Assembly: GCA_030280995.1 (NCBI GenBank)
Contig: JASXTE010000007.1
Coordinates: 6,227,501-6,291,500 of the forward strand
Origin: Hemileia vastatrix
Lineage: Eukaryota; Basidiomycota; Pucciniomycetes; Pucciniales; Zaghouaniaceae
Direction: 5' to 3'
DNA: 64,000 nt
Shown: positions 10,535 through 20,722 of the stretch, piece after piece
Layout: every line of letters starts with the position of its first letter
Numbering within the stretch: the stretch's first letter is position 1
The notes under the pieces: generated by a model
Databases searched by the model: none
What the model saw: only the letters and a program-made list of their open reading frames with translations
Told to the model about the DNA's origin: nothing
Translations under genes and position numbers: made by a program

Positions 10535-10617
10535 AAATCCGCACTTATTTAAGTGCGGATTTGGTCAAATTTAAGTGCGGATTTGTAAGTGCGGATTTGC
10601 CAGAACTGAAACCCCCT
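10535..10617. repeat. Right Harbinger terminal repeat with foldback
   Basis: The end CTGAAACCCCCT mirrors 6885. At 10535-10562 a 13-bp stem (AAATCCGCACTTA with its complement) has a two-base loop. AAGTGCGGATTT occurs three times in 60 bp. Confidence 0.75.
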
Positions 10618-11129
10618 AATATACTGCATATTTCACTGAATATGAGATTTATGTATACATATAAGCTTATGTATGTCAATAATTACTTCATATCACTTAA
10701 GATAAGTATATTATGACTCCATTAACACCTTAATAAGTATTATTAGGCTATGGATAAGCTATTTAAACTACTATAAGTTGTATAATAGAATAACAATTAT
10801 ATATATATATAATATAATAATATATATTATTATTTTAACCTTATTTTTAAGATATAAGCTTAATTTACTTAATGTTATCTTATTTTAAGCATAAGAAATA
10901 CTCAGTCCTAGGGATATCTAGGCTGACAGACATATTCCCCTTTCCCCCCTTCCTTCTCTTTTGCTGCCTCATTCTCCTCTCCTTGTCTGCCTCCAAACCC
11001 CCTTTCCTCCCTCCTTGGATGCCTCTAACCCCCTTCACTTTGTTCAGTAAAAAACAATTTTTAACAATCAGGAATTAAATTATTGATTCTTTAACAAATC
11101 AATTAGTTAATGACTGGTTGTTAAAAAAT

Positions 11130-11458
11130 GAGGAGAGGGGGGTCTGGTTAGGTTATAGGGGGGAGGGGGTGTGAGAGGGTTTGGAGTGATATTTTCAGGG
11201 AGGTTTTGGAGATGGTTTGGGGGGGTTTGAAGGTGGGTTGAAGGGGTAATTTAGTGGGTTTTGGTGAGGGTTTTGGGTGGTTGGAGGAAGCTTAGAGGGG
11301 TAGTTTTTTTGGGGGGGGGGTTTGTAGGCAGTTTGGAGGGGTATTATATTTGGGGGGGGTTGAAGCAGGTTTGGTGGGGGTTTTTTTTGAGGGGGGTTTG
11401 GAACAGTTTTGGAGGGGGGTTTGGAGAGCGTTTAAAAGGGGTGAAAGGGGGCAATTAG
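11130..11458 (+). repeat. G/T-rich strand-asymmetric tract
   Basis: About 330 bp of the plus strand is dominated by runs of three to ten G separated by short T-rich spacers (GGGGGAGGGGG, TTTGGGGGGGTTT). It is almost free of C and very unlike the AT-rich surroundings. Such runs can form G-quadruplexes. A C/T-rich tract lies just upstream (10936-11035). Confidence 0.7.
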
Positions 11459-11954
11459 GAAGTCATTAAAAATTTGACAGAAAAGTTTTACAACATTTTT
11501 TAACATTTTTCTTTTTTTTTGTGAAGAATTAACCAAATAAATTCCTCAAATTCAAGTAAAGTAATAATTATTCTTATTAATTATTTGCAGCAAATTTTCA
11601 AGGTCTTTTATTTTAAAATATGTGAGGTTTTTCTTAATTTAAAAAAGTTTTTTTTTGATGTTTTTTTGACCAGTATAATTTTTTTCAGAAAAAAAAGTCT
11701 TTATCTTCTGATTCAAGCCTTAAACCCCTATCATCATCTTTATATTCTTTATCATCTACTTCATTTTAATTTTCAAAATAATTTTCAGAAAAAAATATCT
11801 GTTTCTTCTGATTTAAGCCTTACACATCTATCTTCATTGTCATCTTTTTTATCATCTTCTTCAATTTATACTTATTTTCAATCTTCCTCAAAACCTTCAA
11901 ACATAAAAAGTGAACTCATTTTGGCTTCTCCTTCCAAATAAGTCAAAAGCTAAT

Positions 11955-12512
11955 CTAAAGGTTAAACAAGGTAAAAAAAGAAGGTAAAAGTAATAAATTT
12001 AACAAAAGCTTAGGTAGATCAAAAAATTATGGGGATGTGGAAAGTCAATGAATATTTATTATTCTTTCATAAATTTTTAATAAATATATCTGATATTTCA
12101 ATTTACTTAACTAAAGTAGTAATCCAATGAATTTGTGTTGTATAAATGGTAATCATTACAAAATTAAATATTTTCATGGGGTTCCTCTAGACTATACCTG
12201 TGGAAAGTCCCAAACTTAGTTTCTAGACTTGATCTGAATTTTGGCTTGAGGAATTGTCATTATTTTAAGACTAGTGAATTTGAATTATCTTATTTATTTA
12301 TTTATTAATTTATGTAACTATATTATAGTTTGGTGATTTTCACCCCTTAATTCAATAAAATCAAGGGGAGGGTATTTCCAAATTTTCAAATCTGACATTC
12401 AAAATTGATGGGTTTGAAAAATTTGGTGATACCCACCCCTTGCTTCAATAAAATACAGGGGAGGGTTTGCCAAATTTTCCAAACAGATATAGAATTTTGT
12501 TGACTTAGCTTT
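11955..12512. repeat. Direct repeat, copy 2
   Basis: Diverged copy of 9110-9650 with the same order of blocks, including the doubled CACCCCTT-AATTCAATAAAAT / CACCCCTTGCTTCAATAAAAT motif (12346 and 12437). Confidence 0.7.
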
Positions 12513-13498
12513 ATTTAAGAATACAAATTGGTGGTGAGGTGATAAAATTATGTTGATAATGAGGATTTTCACACAGGTGTAATTATTATTTTACCATCTG
12601 AAATTAAAAAAGTGCAATATTTTAGAGTCCAGTAAGGAAAAATGGTGTTATCAGAATCTCATTATATAACTATTGTTGATAAGATTAAAATTAACCATTA
12701 AAGCCATTCCACAACCTTTAAACAAAAAACAAATAATCAGTTAAAAAATTCAAGTAATTTTTAAATGTCCTCATAAGATTGTCCATTTTTTACACATTCC
12801 ATAATAAATTCTTTTTTTCTAATTTTCTTGATTTTTTAAATCACAACTTGCCATTTCTCTTTGATAATCACAGTATTTTGTTTTCTCTGAGCAAAGATGA
12901 ACTCTTTTCAGCTCCTTTATATCAAATCTAATATTTTTAAAGTTTGATTGAAGCAAATTTTTTTCCTCCAAATCAAAGCCCATTAATCTTTTATTAGCAT
13001 ATTATCAAACTTTATCTTCTCAAAGTCAAGTGCATTTTTTTCAATAGAATATTTTTCTAAGAAAATTGAATAGAAAAAATAAAAAAACATGTTATTGAAT
13101 AAGACATATAGTGAAAAATTCTTACTAATATATTTTCTCTCAAAATAATTGTCAAGAGAGCCCGAAGAGCTGGTTAAAGTACTACAATTCTTTAAAAGAA
13201 GACTCAAGCTCATTGAAGTTGAGACTCAACAATTTAGTTTGTAGCTTGAGCTTGAGGGTTCTGGAGGTTCATATAAAGCAGCTTCCAAAGTGGGATTCTC
13301 ATTATCTGAAATCATTAACATTTTTTGAAAATTGAGTTTGGGTAGGAGGAGACTAGAAAATACAGAATGATAAATTTATTGAAGAACATATAAAAAAAGA
13401 AAAAGTAAAAATACTTGAAAATATTGGGGCTCTGGGGACTCAGATCCTCTCCAAAATAATTTTTCTTTTTGATATTTGAGATTATCTTTAGCTGAAGG
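12513..13498. other. AT-rich sequence, no gene seen
   Basis: About 1 kb without a convincing gene or element boundary. The frame 12983-13213 is low-complexity. Confidence 0.4.
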
Positions 13499-13503
13499 GG
13501 ATT

Positions 13504-14681
13504 TGTCAGCCTAGATATCCCTAGGACTGAGAATTTCTTATACTTAAAATAAAATAACCTTAAGTAAATTGAGCTTATATCCTAAAAATAAGGTTAAAAT
13601 AATAATATATATGATTATATTACATATATATATAATTATTACTCTATTATATAAATTATAGTAGTTAAAATAGCTTATCCATAGCCTAATAATACTTATT
13701 AAGGTGTTAATGGAGTCATAATGTACTTATCTTAAGTGATACCAAGTAATTATTGACATACATAAGCTTATATGTATACATAAATCTCATATTCAGTGAA
13801 ATATGCAGTATATTATGTATATTTTGGTATATAAGTGGGTTTTAGCCCCTTAATAGCCTATAACCTTTGTTTTTCTGCTTATTTTAGGTCATATGGACGT
13901 ATCCAGTGGACTCACAACGCCTAAAGAAGCATAAACATCTATTTCAGGTGCATACACTCAGTCTGGACAACTTAATCTGCTTCCTTGGATGGATATTCAC
14001 GGATTTATGGGTTGGGAGGTCATTGCTGGGTTAATATGGATGCTTGGGGATGTTATTGGGGGCTTGTAAATTTCAATTGTTTCCTTTATATGCTTTGGGT
14101 TTCATTAAATCTCCTTTTGATTGCTTATTTTGCCTGTTTCTTTATGGTATCTGCTTTTATCTGGATTTTCTATTTGTGGTATAGATCTGTGTTATCATTA
14201 ATTGTGATGAAGGGTCCTTACTGGAGGTCTGGGTGTTGAATCTGCTTGAAGTGGACACCATGGGGAGGTGATGGGCCCTCACAGTGCTGTAATTGCCAGG
14301 CATAGCAGTGACATCATCTGGATTGAAGGTCTATGCACTCCAGGGGATTTGGGTATAAGTAAGGAGGGATTTTGACGGTTATTTATCATCAATTACTTAC
14401 TACAATTCAATAAAACACTTCAATACAATTATTAACATTTAGAAATATATTATAAAGCCTTTTATAAGTTGATATTATCATTATATAAGCTATAACTATA
14501 TTCTATTTATCTATTTTCCACCACTAGCATGCATTTAAATCCAAGTATTGTGAGTTTTATTTGAGTATAACTATTTTATTAGTCTTCCCCTGAGGTTTAA
14601 TCACTAAATAATTTATCAATAAGTAGTAGGACCATAAATAAATACTATTATATCATACTTATATACTAGACTATACTGACA
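13504..14681 (+). mobile_element. Solo LTR A, uninterrupted inverted copy
   Basis: Begins TGTCAGCCTAGATATCC and ends ACTATACTGACA, 1178 bp, flanked by the exact 5-bp duplication GGATT (13499-13503 and 14682-14686). It is the reverse complement of the LTR at 6016-10928 without the Harbinger insertion, and so gives the empty site of that insertion. Independent target duplications show two separate insertions and not one inverted-repeat transposon. Confidence 0.88.
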
Positions 14682-14759
14682 GGATTGATGTTTTAGAAGT
14701 ACAGTTGTGTCAGGAGGATTATTGGATGGCTGAGATCCAGAGGTTATATCCTTGGTAGT

Positions 14760-15265
14760 ATCATGGAGAAACCAAGAGTTTACATCAACTCAGGAACCAA
14801 AAAGAATATCTATTTCCTCATAGAAAGTAAACATGAAATTGAGATTTTTCAAAAACAGTAGTAATTCCAATCTCCAAATCATCATCATCAATACCAAATC
14901 CAGTGGAAGTGGAAGAGAAGTTAGCTTTTGTATAATTTGATTTATAAATTTTGAAATTCTCCTTCATTTTCTTAGAGTTGATTTCAATTCTTCCTTTTTT
15001 TCTTTTTTAATTCATTTGCCATCAACAAGAAGCTATTGACCTTTGATAAAGGTGGAATTCCAATTTGGGTGAACTTCTCACATCCAAAACATGAATCATA
15101 ATTTGATTTCATTTTGAGGAAGTTGATCATGATGAGATAATCTTCCTTTTTTAGCTTTCAAGACTTTGATTTGGGCTTGAATTATGGGAAGACCTTTGTG
15201 ATGAAGCATTTTTTTGAGTTTCCTTTTGAGTGTTGGATTTTATGGCAGGCATTACAAAACTGGTA
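14760..15265 (-). pseudogene. Relic of an unidentified rust-type repetitive protein gene
   Basis: Reading the minus strand from about 15252, an ATG-started stretch gives MPAIKSNTQKETQKN, rich in S, N, Q and K. Another frame (near 15150-14990) gives EDYLIMINFLKMK, CFGCEKFTQIGIPPLSK and a LLMANELKKK segment. This resembles a repetitive protein family I recall from rust genomes, whose function I do not know. Frames shift repeatedly and stops are frequent. The neighbouring solo LTR lies downstream of it. Confidence 0.3.
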
Positions 15266-15390
15266 TATTAGAAGATAAGAGATTAAGAGGTTGAAAAAAT
15301 ATAAAAAATAAGGTAAAAAACCTGCCTGGTTAAAAAGATGGAAATTTCATTGAGTGGTGTGTTCCAAGGATTGATGAGGGGATGGAGGTC

Positions 15391-15504
15391 AGGGTGTCAC
15401 ACCCATTTTTTGAAATAAGTGACTTCTTTGCAAAATTTAAGTGCTGATTTGCTTTTAAATCCATGCTTAAGTTAAGTGCAGATTTTCCAGAACTGACACC
15501 CCCT
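15391..15504. mobile_element. Orphan Harbinger terminal fragment
   Basis: This 114-bp block is the reverse complement of the left end of Harbinger element 2 (6885 to about 6992). It contains CATTTTTTGAAATAAGTGAC, then a degenerate foldback, and ends CCAGAACTGACACCCCCT. No second terminus or gene accompanies it, so it is a truncated end or a very short derivative. Confidence 0.65.
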
Positions 15505-15794
15505 ATTAGTTGATTTTGCATAGCAAAATTTCTCATCAATAGGCTCAAAATTATCTTTTTAGAATTTTGATAAATAAAAATATTCTTTTACATTTTACAA
15601 TAGTTTAATTGAATTTATATAGGTTCTTTAAGAGAACTATTGGGAAATATATTTGAGAAAAATGCATTTTTATGGTTTTTTTAGAGCTTTAAAAGTCAAT
15701 AAACTTTTAGAAGAGTCTTAAAAAGAATGTATTATGTTGAACCAAAATTAGCTGATTAAAATTTCTTATTTATTCAGGGGCTTATTTAGGTGAT

Positions 15795-16951
15795 TGTCAG
15801 CCAGGCTATCTCAGGAGTCCAGTAATTTATAAAATAAATTACTGTAATCATATAGAGGAATAACTTTGTGTATATACAAAAAATTATTTAAATAAAATAA
15901 TTACTATACTTAATTTTATTATTAAATAAGTTTTATTACATAAACAAATATTATATTCTATAATATCATGGCACACTTTGTATGTATAAATAAATTATTT
16001 AAAATTATATTAAAAGTGTAAATTTAACTTACACTGTAATTACAATTTTAATAATAACATTTATATAAACTAAATACAACTTATCATATAATAATATCCA
16101 TAAATATTGGGCGCTTCCTTGACCCTTAATTGTGTCACTAATATTACTAAATTAATTTAATATGATTAAATTTAATTGATCATGTTAAAAATATTCCTGT
16201 ATTAATTTAATTAGTTGTCCAATTAATTTAATAGTTAATTTACTTGAAATAGTTAACTTACCATTGCTTATACTGAGTGAAGATTATTTAAACATGTAAA
16301 AATAATTCCTTTTATTTTAATTATACTTTTTTTAGCTATTTGTATTCCCTCTTTAGAATTCTTTTTCATAGTTCTTATTTTCCATACTCACATAGTTATT
16401 TGTTATATTAATTTTATTCTTTTTTAGAAATATCTGATGGAAACAAATATTTGCTTAATCACGGATTTATTTTAATTGTTTTTTAATTAAATTTGTTAAT
16501 TATTTCTTTCACTTCATTTTACTTTTGTAATTATATTTGTAGCGCTCTAGATGGTCCTCTTGCCTATAAAAGGGCTTTAGAAGTCTCTCTGGTAGCTCAT
16601 CACTTACTATACACTCAATTATCATATTTTAAATATATTTCTTTTATATACTATTTTTATTAGTTCTATATATCTAATTAAAATATTATCTAAATAAATA
16701 TAGGTTGTTTTAAGTCTATTATTACTATCATTGACAGCTGCGCATTGAATAATAACTATTAATTATAATATACTGCAATATAAATAAGTCTTTACAGTTT
16801 TGTCAACTCTTCAAAATTCCCTCCTCGTACTCTCTTCTCACTTAAAAATATTTTATTTTTATTATTCATAATAATACTATATTATAATTTTCCTCTTCTC
16901 TTGTCCTTTTTCCTTTTCTTTTCCTCCATTCTTCTAGACGTCCGGCTGATA
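15795..16951 (+). mobile_element. Solo LTR (TGTCAGCC family)
   Basis: Starts TGTCAGCCAGGCTATC and ends TCTAGACGTCCGGCTGATA (CA end mutated to TA), 1157 bp, with exact duplication GTGAT (15790-15794 and 16952-16956). It carries the family block TTGGGCGCTTCCTTGACCC near 16110 and a TATA box at 16565. Confidence 0.85.
16564..16572 (+). promoter_or_regulatory. LTR TATA box
   Basis: CCTATAAAAGG lies about 390 bp before the LTR end. The same CTTGCCTATAAAAGGC context recurs at 28070 and, inverted, in both LTRs of element 3, which supports it as the U3 core promoter. Confidence 0.6.
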
Positions 16952-16956
16952 GTGAT

Positions 16957-18834
16957 TTTAATATCTAGGTAAGTATATATGCAGTTATTTAAGTCACTTT
17001 GCCATTGAATTTGAGGGGAAGATGTGTTTTTAGGACTATATGGTATTATAAAGGGAATTTATTGTCTAATTGGCTTTCATATTAGTTTTATATTTAATGA
17101 AATTGTATAACTATGTTTATGATGTTTATCATATTTTCAGGATAGTTATTGATGGTTCATATATAGTCTAAAGCACTAAAATGGCCTCATTTTTATGGTT
17201 CATGATGTCAGGTGGAAAACATTAATCATTTTTTCTATATGAAAAAGTTTATGAAAGAATTTAAAAAGGTCAGAATTTATCTTGAGAGAATTATATATCT
17301 CTGAGAAGTTAATTTTCAAATTTACTAAAAAGAGATTCTGAATGTGAAAAAATTTAAGAGAAATTGATCAATACCTAAAAAATTGGAGTTTTTAATGAAA
17401 CTAAAGTAAAATGTATTTATTGGCCAGATTTCTAGAAATATAGGTTGTGTATAGTGGTCCTAAAAGTGATGAAGATTAAAAATAAATGAGTAAACTTAAA
17501 TCTAACACAATGGGACACAGGGAGAAAAATCCTTGAACTATATGTCTAGTTCAGTCTTTGGTTGCAGGGTATGACTCTGTATCTGATTCATGGAGTGACC
17601 CTGTTGACATCACTTTATTTTTATCCTTTTTTGACATTAGAATATCCTTGGCTCATTTCCTCTGATATTCATAAATTTATCTGAAAATTCTATTTTCAAT
17701 CCTCTTCCCTTTTCTTACAAGCATACCCACACCACACCACCTTAATACTCTTCTAAAGGCAAAACATAAGGTGGGCTCAAATAGTGATATTCAATGTTTT
17801 GTCACAAAAACTTACCTAGGAATGGAATAGGGTCACAAAAATGAAATAGACATCTAGTTCACAATTTTTTCCCCCTGTGGGATGAAAACTAATGTTCTCT
17901 TCAAATCTCAGGCTTCAGGATAGATTGTGTTAATTAAATTTTTCTTAAAGCTGCAATTTTAAAGCAGAAAACAAAAAAACAAGGTATTTTATCTTACTAA
18001 ATGAAAAGATGAAAAAGTAAGTTAGTGATGGAGAAAACAAGAGAGATTTCAAGGCTCTTATATATAGTCAAAAAATAATGAGTGCACAATAAATGCATAA
18101 ATACAAAAAAGTAATGAATAACAGTATAAAATAAAAAAAAAGAAATGTAACATAGGTGGAAATTTTAAAAAGGGAATATAAGGATCTAAATAAATTTTTA
18201 ATAAAATTAATTAGTAAAAATTTCTAGGGCATCAAAAAAAGAAATGAAAAAGTAAATATTTACATAGAAACATTGACACCCTTAATTTTAAAGTGAAAAA
18301 AGGATTTTTTCACTTACACTAGGGTGATATGAACCAATCAAGGGTCAAAGAAGTTCCCTCTTAAAGATTTATTTACAGGTATTACATAGTAGTTACGGGG
18401 ATCTTAGTACACCCTGGCTGAAAGTATGTATCTTGATCAATATTTCACATAAAGATCCAGGAAGGAAATATTTGGAAATCTAAGAATCATGAAAATATCA
18501 AAAAATAATTCTCAAGAGCTCAAGTTATTTATTTTAAGGGAATTATTCAGTAAATTTGAGGCATCTAATCTAAAATATTATTAAATCAATTTAAATAAAA
18601 TATCAAAATTAGATAGTTTTCCCAAAAGAATGTAGCAATGAAAAAATAGAATATTTTTTAAATTATACAAGAAAATTTTTTAAAAACATTTTTGTGGCAT
18701 ATTTTTGCATTAAAATTTTATTTAAATAGTTATTGATGAAGAGTATATTGATTGAAGATGAAAGGTGGGAAATCAAAGGAAGGTATTAAATTCAAAATTG
18801 AAAAAATTGAAGATCTAGAATATCAAGAAAAAAA
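16957..18834. other. AT-rich sequence, no gene seen
   Basis: Nearly 1.9 kb with no frame, terminal repeat or similarity to other parts of the window that I could recognise. Confidence 0.4.
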
Positions 18835-18839
18835 GAATC

Positions 18840-19565
18840 TGTCAGCCAGGCTGCTAGACTTACCCAGTAAAATAATTAGTTATTTACTGGGATGAAGCCA
18901 CACCTTTTTATTTCTTATATATTATTATTAATTATAATATATTTACTTTAAAAATACTTGTAATAAATTAACTAGTTACAAAAAAGTAAATTTAGTAAAT
19001 AACTAAAATTAATATAAAAATGTCCCTTATATTTTATTTCCTAATACTGTGCTAAATGACAGGTTAAAGGAATATTAAAACAAAAATTAATAAAATAAAA
19101 ATCAATATTGAAATAAAATTTAATATTAAAATAAAAATAAATATATATATAAAATTCAAAATACTTATTTAAAAATGACACTTACAATAATTTTTAAATA
19201 AATCAATTTATTTTGACATATACAGTAAGTACATATTTTAAACACATTCTTTCTAGAACAATCTTATTATTTGAAAATATTTTTCTGGAATTTTCTTTTT
19301 CTTCTCTCATACTCCTGTATATAGGATTTTAACTCCATGCTTTGTCTCTCTTTTGTCTATATAAGGCCTCCCCTTTCTGGTTGTTTTAAAGCATCCTTTA
19401 CTTACACATTTATTTAATTTATTACAAACCAAATATTATTTATTACTACAATTGATTAATTTAGTATTTACACCACATATTTCTAAAATCATTAATTATA
19501 ATAATAATTATAAAAATTTTTACCTTCTAACTTGACTAAATCAAACAAAAGATAATTCCTCACAT
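18840..19565 (+). repeat. Element 2 5' LTR, first part
   Basis: Matches the 3' LTR pieces starting at 46168 (TACCCAGTAAA, GATGAAGCCACACC, CATGCTTTGTCTCTCTTTTG). It contains TATATAAGG at 19358, the probable core promoter, and is broken by element 1 after CACAT. Confidence 0.8.
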
Positions 19566-20662
19566 TGTGGTCTTCCAACATTGGCAGAGAACTTTGTTGG
19601 TCTATTTGGAGTTGATTTGATGTCTTAAATGGCATTGCTTAACAATTGGGTGTTTTTCTGCATTTATTCAGAAAATATCAGGACTGCAGGGATGTGGGTA
19701 CTACCATTGGATAGCCCCGGTTTTTCTCTATATTTTATGTCTTGTTGACATCTTTCATATTCTAAGTATTTAAGGGATTATTTCTCATTTTTCATTTAAA
19801 AAAATAGCTGTTTAATTTTGTTTTTGTTGGTTTTAGGGCTAACCTTAAGTCTTAGGGTTAAGTGTTTAGTACCATTGGAATGGGCTAGTTTTTCTCTACA
19901 TTTCATGTCCCAATGTTGTTATAGCCTAATTATGTGTTTCAAAGGTTTTAATTGTCATAGTAGAATTTTCTAAGTATCTTGGGTATTTTTGGAGGTTTTT
20001 GGTGGTTTTCTGGCTTCAGGATGGTCAGGCCACCTCAGGCCGGCCTCCCAATGTCAGGGGGACCCCCCGCCTTGGTGCTAGAAGGCTGGGAAGCGTTTCT
20101 AGAGGGGTTTTATGCAATTTGGAACTCATTAACACCAAATTTGTTAGTGTGCATGGGCTTTTAGATAGTGGTCTGTGTGAACATAGTGAATAAGAAAGTT
20201 TGGGGCAACTTTAATTATCATACAACCATCCAGAGGTGATATCCTTGTTCCTCACTCAGTTTTCACTGTTTTTGGCCACAATTAGTTGTGTTTGTTGCAA
20301 GGTGAGTTCTTCATTTAACTTAACTTGGAAACTGGTTTCTCTGGTGTAGTCTTGTAAGCTATATCAAGTATTATTTCTGTCTCTGGTGTGGATTTGCAAC
20401 CTACATCAAGTATCATTGCTTTCTCTGGTGTGGACATTGGTCTACATTTCAGTTCTTTGGTTTGGTAGTCTGTCTGGAGACTACTTTCTTGGCTGATCAG
20501 GCAGTCAAGTGTGTTGAAAAAGGAGCTTTAGCAAACAGAAACCAACTTATTATAGCAGGTAAATCTCACTTTATTTTTCTAAAGGGACAGGGGATTTTCT
20601 CTCTGGGTTTTCTCCAACTCCCTTGTTCAAGGCCTATAGCTAGTACTATAGGATTGTCTACA
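19566..20662 (+). repeat. Element 1 5' LTR
   Basis: 1097 bp from TGTGGTCTTCCAACATTGGC to CTATAGGATTGTCTACA. Direct copy at 32377; inverted solo copy at 25105-26187; decayed copy at 61056-61980. Confidence 0.85.
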
Positions 20663-20666
20663 TTTC

Positions 20667-20683
20667 TGGCGCTCAACGTGGGG
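20667..20683 (+). promoter_or_regulatory. Primer binding site, Lys-tRNA type
   Basis: TGGCGCTCAACGTGGGG lies four bases after the LTR. It differs at one position from the start of the site used by retroviruses primed with tRNA-Lys1,2, so a lysine tRNA primer is likely. The matching rust tRNA was not available to check. Confidence 0.7.
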
Positions 20684-20722
20684 TAGAAAATTCTAGGTAT
20701 TTTGAATCTCTATTGTTTTTGA

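Larger units (their letters stand above)
6885..10617. mobile_element. PIF/Harbinger element 2 (3.7 kb) carrying transposase and Tet-like relics
   Basis: Both ends share a ~32-bp terminal inverted repeat beginning AGGGGGTNTCAGTTCTGGCA. The uninterrupted LTR copy at 13504-14681 shows the empty site and so fixes the insertion: the sequence ATAATATACTG is split with AAT duplicated at 6882-6884 and 10618-10620. If the terminal A/T is counted as flank, the duplication is TAATA. A 3-bp duplication fits PIF/Harbinger, although the usual triplet is TWA. Contents: Tet-like relic on plus (8494-9171), transposase relic on minus (10309 to 9656), subterminal repeats of TGTCAGTTCTGACC type at 6985 and 7226, and a 178-bp-period repeat. 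It post-dates the LTR it sits in. Confidence 0.8.
6016..10928 (-). mobile_element. Solo LTR A, split by a nested Harbinger element
   Basis: The LTR starts TGTCAGTATAG and ends AGGCTGACA, flanked by an exact 5-bp target duplication GACAT (6011-6015 and 10929-10933). No internal retrotransposon sequence remains, so it is a solo LTR left by recombination. The LTR sequence is 6016-6884 plus 10618-10928, about 1.18 kb, and matches the inverted uninterrupted copy at 13504-14681. Strand follows the usual TGTCAGCC start, which here lies at the right end. Confidence 0.85.
10934..12512 (+). mobile_element. Right piece of the Harbinger/Tet remnant split by solo LTR A
   Basis: Continues the sequence interrupted at 6015, since the GACAT duplication joins them. 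The pyrimidine tract at 10936-11035 continues the one at 5870-6010. A G-rich tract follows, then a two-copy repeat (about 11685-11785 and 11787-11885, each with TTTTCAGAAAAAAA and CTTCTGATT-AAGCCTTA). It ends with a copy of the Tet-gene 3' flank (11955-12512). No transposase is seen. The frame 11585-11941 is low-complexity and I do not accept it as a gene. Confidence 0.5.

Noticed and set aside
11585..11941. 118-codon frame rich in L, F and S
   Set aside because: Encoded by T-rich tandem repeats; no start context or motif.
13985..14239. 84-codon membrane-protein-like frame conserved in both copies of solo LTR A (also 6457-6711 inverted)
   Set aside because: No ATG in either copy, and the two LTRs are so similar that a shared open frame is expected. 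No family recognised.
6016..14681. A single large DNA transposon bounded by the inverted LTR A copies
   Set aside because: Each copy has its own different 5-bp target duplication (GACAT and GGATT), which shows separate LTR insertions.
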